This document shows, in pieces, positions 1 to 4,675 of a stretch of 5,969 nt of DNA. The stretch is from Candidatus Kuenenia stuttgartensis (lineage in GTDB: Bacteria; Planctomycetota; Planctomycetia; Pirellulales; UBA1268). The DNA lies in NCBI GenBank assembly GCA_945876515.1, contig CAMCPF010000202.1, positions 1 to 5,969 of the forward strand, written 5' to 3'. Position numbers and translations under genes: made by a program. Under the pieces are notes generated by a model, which saw nothing but the letters and a program-made list of their open reading frames with translations, was not told where the DNA came from and ran no database searches. Positions within the stretch are counted from its first letter, which is position 1; each line of letters begins with the position of its first letter.

Positions 1-414
1 GACCTGGCCGGGCAGGTGACGGTGCCCACCGACGAGCCCCGTGGCCGACACGTCTGGAACCAATACGTGATCCGCGTCGCGGACGGCCGGCGCGACGAAC
101 TCCGGAAGCACCTCGCGGGCTGCCACGTGGGCACGGAGATTTACTATCCCGTGCCGCTCCACCTGCAGAAGTGCTTCGCGCACCTGGGCTGGCACAAGGG
201 TGACCTGCCGGCCACCGAGCAGGCGGCCGAGGAGACCCTCGCCCTGCCGATCTTCCCCGAGCTGCGGGCCGATGAGCAGCGGACGGTTGTGGGCCGAATC
301 GCCGAGTTCTTCGGCGCCAGCAGCAAGGCCGCCCGCAAGCCGGAGTCGTCGCGGCTCCCGACCCCTCACGTCCTCCGCCGCGCCGTGGGCCGCGCCGACG
401 AAGTCATCAGCTAG
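1..414 (+). CDS. DegT/DnrJ/EryC1/StrS family aminotransferase, C-terminal part (5' end outside window)
   Basis: Frame 1 is open from the first base to the TAG at 412-414, giving 137 visible residues; the true start lies upstream. The fragment has the family's C-terminal signature: a HVWNQYVIRV strand, RDELRKHLAG, the TEIYYPVPLHLQ motif (the family's YP.PLH.Q segment), GDLPATEQAAEETLALPIFPEL, then a QRTVVGRIAEFF helix. Members are PLP-dependent enzymes that mostly transaminate keto-sugar nucleotides for surface polysaccharides, glycans or antibiotics. The catalytic lysine and the PLP-binding half are not visible, so neither activity nor substrate can be stated. After the last helix there is a tail of about 30 residues rich in Arg, Ser and Pro without recognisable structure. 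The internal GTG at base 16 is not a credible start because homology requires the missing N-terminal domain. It converges with top6A across a hairpin-rich gap. The family call is firm; the pathway is unknown. Confidence 0.93.
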   Translation, partial: DLAGQVTVPTDEPRGRHVWNQYVIRVADGRRDELRKHLAGCHVGTEIYYPVPLHLQKCFAHLGWHKGDLPATEQAAEETLALPIFPELRADEQRTVVGRIAEFFGASSKAARKPESSRLPTPHVLRRAVGRADEVIS

Positions 415-455
415 AGCGCCCGCGATGCCATCCTGGCCATCGGGGGCTCGGGCTC

Positions 456-485
456 GGCGGAGGGCACGCCAAGGGTGCCCTCGCC
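456..485 (+). terminator. GC-rich hairpin downstream of the aminotransferase gene, candidate terminator
   Basis: GAGGGCAC (460-467) pairs perfectly with GTGCCCTC (475-482) around a 7-nt loop. The stem extends by three more pairs (456-458 with 483-485) if G459 bulges, for about 11 bp. It begins about 40 nt after the aminotransferase stop. No T-run follows, so it is not a classical intrinsic terminator. In a GC-rich genome such hairpins at convergent gene ends commonly mark 3' ends. The structure is seen; the function is inferred. Confidence 0.55.
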
Positions 486-492
486 TCGCACC

Positions 493-511
493 GGCCGGCA
501 TCCAGCCGGCC
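493..511. terminator. Perfect 7-bp GGCCGGC/GCCGGCC hairpin in the convergent gap
   Basis: GGCCGGC (493-499) and GCCGGCC (505-511) form a perfect stem with the 5-nt loop ATCCA. It lies 7 nt after the previous hairpin, so the two stack as a tandem pair behind the aminotransferase gene. It may add to termination or protect the transcript end. There is no T-tract on either side. Confidence 0.45.
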
Positions 512-621
512 TGTCATCGCTCCGGCTGCCACCCTGGTGAGTGGACACTCGACCGTTGATTCGTCCGCCTCAGCGCACCACCGGCAGCGGCGCACGAGCA
601 CGGCCGCCCGGAGGTGCAGCC

Positions 622-639
622 GCCGGCCGGAGGGCCGGC
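622..639. terminator. Perfect 7-bp GCCGGCC/GGCCGGC hairpin in the convergent gap
   Basis: GCCGGCC (622-628) pairs with GGCCGGC (633-639) around a GGAG loop. It uses the same 7-mer arms as the 493-511 hairpin in the opposite order. It lies directly beyond the strong top6A hairpin at 642-672, so it is the second hairpin met by a minus-strand transcript. Confidence 0.45.
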
Positions 640-641
640 AA

Positions 642-672
642 GGCTGCGGGGGGCATGGATGCCCCCGCAGCC
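642..672 (-). terminator. Very strong hairpin just after the top6A stop, probable terminator
   Basis: The left arm (642-656, GGCTGC, six G, CAT) is complementary to the right arm (659-672, ATG, five C, GCAGCC) with one bulged G. This gives about 13 pairs and a tiny TGGA loop. It starts only 6 nt after the TGA of top6A (stop 681-679, read on the minus strand). Only a TTG follows on the minus strand, so it is a GC hairpin without a U-tract. Position and strength favour a transcript end for top6A. It could also act on read-through from the plus strand. Confidence 0.65.
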
Positions 673-678
673 GTATAG

Positions 679-1821
679 TCAGTCCAACCAGTCCGAGTCC
701 TCCAGCCGCTCGGGCGTGTAGGTTTCGGTCACATAGCTGATGTCCTTGGAGATCAGCGACTCGACCTCCAGCTTGAAGCCGTTGGCGAGCATGGTGGCGA
801 TCTCCTTCTGCCAGGCCTTCTTGCCGGCAAACCAGGGATAGGCCGCAATTTGCTTGGCCCGCTTGACGTCGGTGTCGGACAGCGCGATCTGCACGCTCTG
901 CGAGAGCTTGCAGCGGTCATAGTCGCGGCTGCGGAGGCCGAGGAAGCGCGCCTCGGGGATCGCCATCCGCTTCGACTCGTAGGCCAGGTTGATCGATCCC
1001 TGCTTGAGTACGGAGTAGATGTAGTAGCCCCAGGGATCATTGTCGAGCAGGCAGTAGACCGGCAGTTTGAGTTCGTGGTGCAGCCGGTAGAGCATCCGCC
1101 GCACGCCCCGCGGGGGCTGGCCGCCGCCGTGGGTCAAGAGGCAGGAGTGCTTTCGCCAGAACTTGTCCTCGTTGAACCGCCGCCAGACGGTGTCCTTTTC
1201 GACGTGGAGGATGAACTTCGCGTCGCACGACTTGAACTTGATGATGTCGGCCTCGACGATCGACGGGATCGAGTAGCCGCCCGAGCCCATCCGCGCGCAG
1301 TCGATCTCGTCGCCGGAGTCGACGAGCGTGATCGGCCCCACCATGCCGCCGCGGTTGCTGGCGTAGACATGCAGTTCCTCCCGCAGGCTCTCGAGCGTCA
1401 CCTCCAGATCCTCGATGATCGGGTCGCACTCCTCCTGCGTGGCGAAGGTCTCCTCGCGGGTGCCCTCGATCGTGTGCTTGAGGAGGTAGTAGAGACCTCG
1501 GATGCTGGTGGTCTTCTGCTGCTCGATCAGCTGCTTGCAGCCGGTCGCCACCAGCAGCGTCTGCATGTAGCTCTTGGCCTGCGCCAGATTGAAGAGCTGG
1601 CGGCGGTTCCTCTGCCCTCCCATTTCGATGATCTTGCGAGCCTTGTTGAACCGGACGTTCGACAGGCTGCGGGCCGGGATGTCGAGCCAGGGGTCGCGCC
1701 GCTTCTCGGCGGCGGCAGCCACCTCGTCGGCCAGGGAGATGATCAGCTTGCGGGTCTTGAGATCGACGGCCGGCAGCTTGGAGGCAGGAATCTTGGGAGT
1801 GCGTTTCGACTTCGTGGCCAT
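679..1821 (-). CDS. top6A: DNA topoisomerase VI subunit A (Top6A/Spo11 family)
   Basis: A 380-residue protein, close to the usual Top6A length. This family is the DNA-cleaving half of the type IIB A2B2 topoisomerase; a catalytic tyrosine in a winged-helix CAP domain joins covalently to DNA, and a Toprim domain holds magnesium. The CAP motif SIRGLYYLLKHT has the tyrosine pair at 111-112, the second being the likely nucleophile. The Toprim acid is E208 in FILHVEKDTVW, and the metal-binding DxD is D260/D262 in CLLDNDPWGYYIYSVLK. The end (YTPERLEDSDWLD) fits the family C-terminus. All key residues are intact, so it should be cleavage-competent. The ATPase subunit Top6B, normally needed for activity, is not in this window. 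I chose the ATG at 1821; a GTG at 1899 would add 26 residues without family similarity and would overlap the small plus-strand gene. No clear Shine-Dalgarno is seen. The sharp hairpin at 642-672 follows its stop. Confidence 0.95.
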   Translation of the reverse strand: MATKSKRTPKIPASKLPAVDLKTRKLIISLADEVAAAAEKRRDPWLDIPARSLSNVRFNKARKIIEMGGQRNRRQLFNLAQAKSYMQTLLVATGCKQLIEQQKTTSIRGLYYLLKHTIEGTREETFATQEECDPIIEDLEVTLESLREELHVYASNRGGMVGPITLVDSGDEIDCARMGSGGYSIPSIVEADIIKFKSCDAKFILHVEKDTVWRRFNEDKFWRKHSCLLTHGGGQPPRGVRRMLYRLHHELKLPVYCLLDNDPWGYYIYSVLKQGSINLAYESKRMAIPEARFLGLRSRDYDRCKLSQSVQIALSDTDVKRAKQIAAYPWFAGKKAWQKEIATMLANGFKLEVESLISKDISYVTETYTPERLEDSDWLD

Positions 1822-1823
1822 GC

Positions 1824-1880
1824 GCGGTAGGCTCTCGGGAGCGGAGGATTTCTGCGGAGGAATCGCCGAAATCCTACCGC
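1824..1880. promoter_or_regulatory. Divergent intergenic region with nested inverted repeats, possible operator or shared promoter
   Basis: The 80-nt gap between the divergent top6A and the small membrane-protein gene holds two nested inverted repeats. The inner one, AGGATTTC (1845-1852) with GAAATCCT (1868-1875), is perfect over 8 bp; after one mismatch it continues with GCG/CGC (1854-1856 with 1864-1866), leaving a 7-nt loop. The outer one is GCGGTAGG (1824-1831) with CCTACCGC (1873-1880). GCGGAGGA also occurs twice as a direct repeat (1841-1848 and 1854-1861). The two inverted repeats share bases 1873-1875, so both cannot fold at once. This suggests either a protein-binding operator or alternative RNA folds in a leader. 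No convincing -10/-35 pair can be named. Confidence 0.4.
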
Positions 1881-1901
1881 CGCTCCACCCTGGCCGCACG
1901 C

Positions 1902-2003
1902 ATGAGCAAATACATCCTCGCCTACGCCCTCCTGGCCCTGTTCATCGGCCTCGGAGCCTCCATCGTCTGCCGGCCGAGCCGCCGCTACGAGGGTGATCGC
2001 TGA
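1902..2003 (+). CDS. Small single-span membrane protein, 33 residues, unknown function
   Basis: ATG at 1902 to TGA at 2001-2003 encodes MSKYILAYALLALFIGLGAS followed by IVCRPSRRYEGDR. Residues 4-22 form an unbroken hydrophobic helix long enough to cross the membrane. The tail from residue 24 is basic (RPSRR) and by the positive-inside rule should stay in the cytoplasm, giving an N-out/C-in single-pass protein. There is one cysteine, at 23, at the membrane edge. No cleavage site is obvious, so it looks like a resident membrane peptide rather than a secreted one. The composition (an ordered Ile/Leu/Ala/Gly core flanked by charged ends) is unlike random GC-rich sequence, which supports a real gene. 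It has no evident Shine-Dalgarno. It diverges from top6A, 80 nt from the top6A ATG, and ends 28 nt before the convergent end of the transporter operon. I do not recognise a named family; function unknown. Confidence 0.66.
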   Translation: MSKYILAYALLALFIGLGASIVCRPSRRYEGDR

Positions 2004-2031
2004 CCCCGGGCTTGCGGTGGGACGCCCGCTC

Positions 2032-2871
2032 TCAGGCCTCTTCCCGCAGCAACTGCGGGGGCTCGTCGAGCTCCTCGAACTCGGGCGGGAGCTGCAGCTC
2101 CCGCATGGTCTCGTCGGTCCGCCGCATGCCTTCGGCAACCTCGTCCACCCGCTGGGCGATCTCACTTACATCCCGGCGGGCCACGGCGCCCTCGGCCAGA
2201 GCCGCGATCTTGGCCTCCAGCCGTTCGATCTCCGCTGCCACCACGTCGAGCTTGCCGCGGGCCTGGTCGATGTTATCCAGCCGCTCGCGGGTGGTCCGCA
2301 GGTTGTCCTCGATCGCCACCCGCAGCGCCGTCGGCCCCTCTCCCGCGGGCAATGCCGCCAGCCGCCGCTCGAGCTCTTTGATGCGCTCGCGGAGCGAGGC
2401 GTCGTCGGTGTGATCGAGAAACTCAGAGAGCTTGGCGGCGTTCCAGATCATCCGCAGATGGCCCCACAGCAGCCGCTCGAGCGACTCGGCCGCCCCCCGA
2501 TCGACGCCGGTCGCGCCCGGGCCCCGCATGCTGCCGGCCAGCTCGGTGAGCTTCCGGCAGTGAGCCCGCAACTGGTCGAACCGCCGCAGCAGGTGCGGCG
2601 GCAGCTGGGCCCTGATCCGGTCGTAGGCCGCCCGGGTGTCGGCCGTCTCGGCCTCACGGCGGTCCTTGGCGTCACCGGCATCCACGGCCGCCCGAAACCG
2701 GTCGTTGGTGAACATGCTCGCGAGATAGAGCACCTCGCCCGCCGCCACCAGCGGCAGCACGACGTCGGGCCGTCCGCTGATCACGGCCACCGCCGCCCCC
2801 GCCCCGACGAAGAGCAGGTTCCAGTGGTAGGTGAAGGCGGCTCGGAGGTATCGACCGGCTCGTTCGAACAT
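2032..2871 (-). CDS. Membrane protein with two N-terminal membrane segments and a long coiled-coil domain, unknown function
   Basis: A 279-residue protein from the ATG at 2871; a GTG six bases upstream at 2877 would add Met-Thr. Residues about 17-33 and 36-53 are hydrophobic and look like a membrane hairpin, so both ends would lie on the same side. Residues 55-155 are charged and helical, with a Trp-containing middle (LLWGHLRMIWNAAK, 134-147). Residues about 157-175 and 181-260 have strong heptad character with alternating acidic and basic residues (IEDNLRTTRERLDNID, AAEIERLEAKIAALAEG). The end is acidic with prolines (PPEFEELDEPPQLLREE). No catalytic motif is visible. It is the last gene of the ABC transporter operon, 29 nt after the ATPase stop. 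That position suggests a helper that scaffolds, regulates or links the transporter to the envelope, which is inference. I do not recognise the family. No good ribosome site is seen; GGGAG at 2895-2891 is rather far from either start. Confidence 0.85.
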   Translation of the reverse strand: MFERAGRYLRAAFTYHWNLLFVGAGAAVAVISGRPDVVLPLVAAGEVLYLASMFTNDRFRAAVDAGDAKDRREAETADTRAAYDRIRAQLPPHLLRRFDQLRAHCRKLTELAGSMRGPGATGVDRGAAESLERLLWGHLRMIWNAAKLSEFLDHTDDASLRERIKELERRLAALPAGEGPTALRVAIEDNLRTTRERLDNIDQARGKLDVVAAEIERLEAKIAALAEGAVARRDVSEIAQRVDEVAEGMRRTDETMRELQLPPEFEELDEPPQLLREEA

Positions 2872-2900
2872 CGTCACGCCGCCCAGGCGGCTCCCGATCC

Positions 2901-3758
2901 TCAGCGCTGCGGCAACGGCTTGGCCGTCACCTCGATCTGTTCAATCCGCTCGTGAATCCGCATCACCTGCTCGTTGAACCAGGGCTCGGACTGCGCCTCG
3001 CGGGCCGGAGCCGAGGCGGCCGGGAGGATAATCTCCTCGGCAATCCGTCCCGGGGTCGTGTCCATCAGGTAGACCCGGTCGCCCAGGTAGACGGCCTCCT
3101 CCACCGAGTGTGTCACGAACAACACAGTCGCCTGCACCTCCCGCCAGAGCTTCACCAGCAGGTCCTGCATGTCGAGCCGGGTGGCCGGGTCGAGGGCGCC
3201 GAAGGGCTCGTCCATCAGGATCACCCGGGGCCGCAGGATCAGCGTGCGGGCGATCGCCACCCGCTGCCGCATGCCGCCGGAGAGTTCGTGCGGATACTTG
3301 TCGGCATCCTGAACCGGGTCGAGCCCGACCCGCTCGATCCAGTCGAGGCCCTCGGCCTCCCGTTGCGACCGCGGCACGCCCCGGCACTCCAACCCAAACA
3401 CGACGTTGCCGAGCACGGTCCGGTTGTCGAAGCTCGTGTAGTCCTGGAACACCATGCCCCGGTCGGCGCCCGGCCCCACCACCTCGCGGCCGAGCACCGT
3501 CACCGTGCCGCTCGTCGGCGGATGCTGCGGCTCGAGCCCCGCCACCAGCCGCAGCACCGTGCTCTTGCCGCAGCCGCTCGGCCCCAGGAAGGAGGCGAAC
3601 TCGCCGTGGTCCGTCCGGTCGGGGATCGTGAAGCTCACGTCCGAGAGCGCCAGGTATTCCCGGGGCGTGCCCCGGCCGTAGAGCTTGGTGACGTTGCGAA
3701 ACTCGACCGCGGCCGGCAGGCAGACGGCCGGCGCGGTGCCCTCGGTGCCCGTGCTCAT
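2901..3758 (-). CDS. ABC transporter ATP-binding protein, nitrate/sulfonate/taurine (TauB/SsuB-like) class
   Basis: A 285-residue nucleotide-binding subunit that would drive import through the adjacent permease at the inner face of the cytoplasmic membrane. All ATPase motifs are present: Walker A GPSGCGKST (59-67), Q-loop glutamine Q105 in MVFQDY, signature LSGGMRQR (159-166), Walker B VILMDEP (179-185) with catalytic E184, D-loop ALD (188-190), and switch histidine H217 in FVTHS. VEEAVYLGDRVYLM and PGRI after the switch are typical of the TauB/SsuB/NrtD group. Two slightly odd points are an IPDRTDHGEF stretch (45-54), a few residues longer than usual before Walker A, and a C-terminal helix of about 30 residues (258-278). 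I chose the ATG at 3758 over a start at 3806 because it overlaps the permease stop by 4 nt (ATGA), and AAGGTGG lies 4 nt upstream at 3769-3763. The substrate cannot be read from this subunit. Confidence 0.95.
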   Translation of the reverse strand: MSTGTEGTAPAVCLPAAVEFRNVTKLYGRGTPREYLALSDVSFTIPDRTDHGEFASFLGPSGCGKSTVLRLVAGLEPQHPPTSGTVTVLGREVVGPGADRGMVFQDYTSFDNRTVLGNVVFGLECRGVPRSQREAEGLDWIERVGLDPVQDADKYPHELSGGMRQRVAIARTLILRPRVILMDEPFGALDPATRLDMQDLLVKLWREVQATVLFVTHSVEEAVYLGDRVYLMDTTPGRIAEEIILPAASAPAREAQSEPWFNEQVMRIHERIEQIEVTAKPLPQR

Positions 3759-4669
3759 GAGGCCACCTTGGCCGCCGTCGCGGAGCCGTGCCAGAGGCGC
3801 TGCCACAGCTTCGGTAGCCGGCCCCGGCCGCCGTAGCGGTGGGGAAACAAGTCACCCTGCAACCGCCACAGAAGTCGGTCGATGCCGTAGGCCACCAGCG
3901 CGATCAGCACGAGCACGATCAGGATCGGCTCGCGGCGGCCCAGCCGCTGCGAGATGTTGATGATCGCCCCCACGCCCGACTCGGCCTTGGCCAGCTCGGC
4001 GAGCATCACGTAGCCGAAGGCGATCCCGAACAACAGCCGCAGCGAGTTGAAGATGGTCGGGGCTGCCAGCGGCTCCAGCACCTTGAGGATGATCTGTGCC
4101 CGCGAGGCCCCGAGCGTGAGCGCCGTGTCCACATACCGCTGCGGCACCTCCAGGACGGCCGCCGTCGCGTCGCTGATCACGAAGGCCACGCTGGCGACGA
4201 ATAGGAACATCACCTTCCCCCACTCGTCGATCCCGAAGGCCAGCATGAACAGCGGAATTAGCGCCGCCATCGGGATGTTGCGGCCGAAGATGGTGACCGG
4301 CCCCAGGGCTGCCCGCACGATCGGGAAGCAGGCGGCCAGCACGCCCAGCGGCACGCCCACCACTGCGGCCAGGCCAAAGCCCAGACCGACCCGCCGCAGG
4401 GTCACGAGCATGTCGCCGAGCATGCCTTTGCCAAACAGCCCGGGCACCTCGGCCAGTGTTTCACCAGGGCTTGGCAGGATCAGCGGGCTGACGAGCCGCT
4501 CCTCGCCGGTGCGGCCGGCCGTGGCCAGGAACCACACCGCCAGCACGGCGGCCACGGTGGTGAAGCCCCAGAGGGCCGCCTCAGTCGCCGACAGGTCGCC
4601 GCGGAGCCGGGCCGGGGGCCGCAGCCGCACCGCGGCGGAATCACTCGGCGGTTGCCGCCCGTCGGCCAC
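3755..4669 (-). CDS. ABC transporter permease, binding-protein-dependent (TauC/SsuC-like) class
   Basis: A 304-residue inner-membrane subunit forming the translocation path, probably as a homodimer because only one permease gene is present. Hydrophobic segments lie near residues 31-50, 93-114, 132-147, 150-171, 206-227 and 247-266, the six-helix pattern of the family. The ATPase-coupling loop is YVDTALTLGASRAQIILKVLEP (179-200), an EAA-type motif with the conserved Gly (G187). LILPSPGETL (63-72), just after the first helix, is typical of the SsuC/TauC group. A basic tail of about 35 residues follows the last helix. The start is GTG at 4669, supported by a good ribosome site (AAAAGGAG, 4686-4679) 9 nt upstream, inside the end of the binding-protein gene. 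Six bases separate it from that gene's stop, and its own stop overlaps the ATPase ATG, so the three genes are almost certainly translated from one message. Confidence 0.95.
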   Translation of the reverse strand: MADGRQPPSDSAAVRLRPPARLRGDLSATEAALWGFTTVAAVLAVWFLATAGRTGEERLVSPLILPSPGETLAEVPGLFGKGMLGDMLVTLRRVGLGFGLAAVVGVPLGVLAACFPIVRAALGPVTIFGRNIPMAALIPLFMLAFGIDEWGKVMFLFVASVAFVISDATAAVLEVPQRYVDTALTLGASRAQIILKVLEPLAAPTIFNSLRLLFGIAFGYVMLAELAKAESGVGAIINISQRLGRREPILIVLVLIALVAYGIDRLLWRLQGDLFPHRYGGRGRLPKLWQRLWHGSATAAKVAS

Positions 4670-4675
4670 GCCCGG

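Noticed and set aside
539..550. Short palindrome GAGTG-GA-CACTC in the centre of the convergent gap
   Set aside because: Five-base arms with a 2-nt centre and no associated gene or repeat; listed only because it lies between the stronger hairpins.
407..740. Short frames in the convergent gap (407-601 minus, 537-740 plus) as possible small genes
   Set aside because: Their translations are Arg/Ser/Pro-rich and low in information, they run through hairpins or into flanking genes, and no ribosome site is visible.
850..1830. Long plus-strand open frame of 326 codons opposite top6A
   Set aside because: It is a mirror of the top6A codons in GC-rich DNA, rich in Val/Leu/Asp/Arg/Gly with no motif; the minus strand carries an unmistakable enzyme.
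1822..1899. N-terminal extension of Top6A from a GTG at 1899 (26 extra residues)
   Set aside because: The extension is Pro/Ser/Gly-rich without family similarity, runs through the inverted-repeat region, and touches the small plus-strand gene start. The ATG at 1821 gives the usual family length.
2004..2031. Possible terminator between the small membrane-protein gene and the operon end
   Set aside because: Only a 5-bp stem (CGGGC 2007-2011 with GCCCG 2024-2028) with a 12-nt loop and no T-run; not separable from chance.
2878..2891. Palindrome GCCGCC-CA-GGCGGC between the ATPase gene and the coiled-coil gene
   Set aside because: It has only 6-bp arms with a 2-nt centre, which is expected by chance at this base composition. 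It might affect ribosome access to the GTG at 2877 but is too weak to call.
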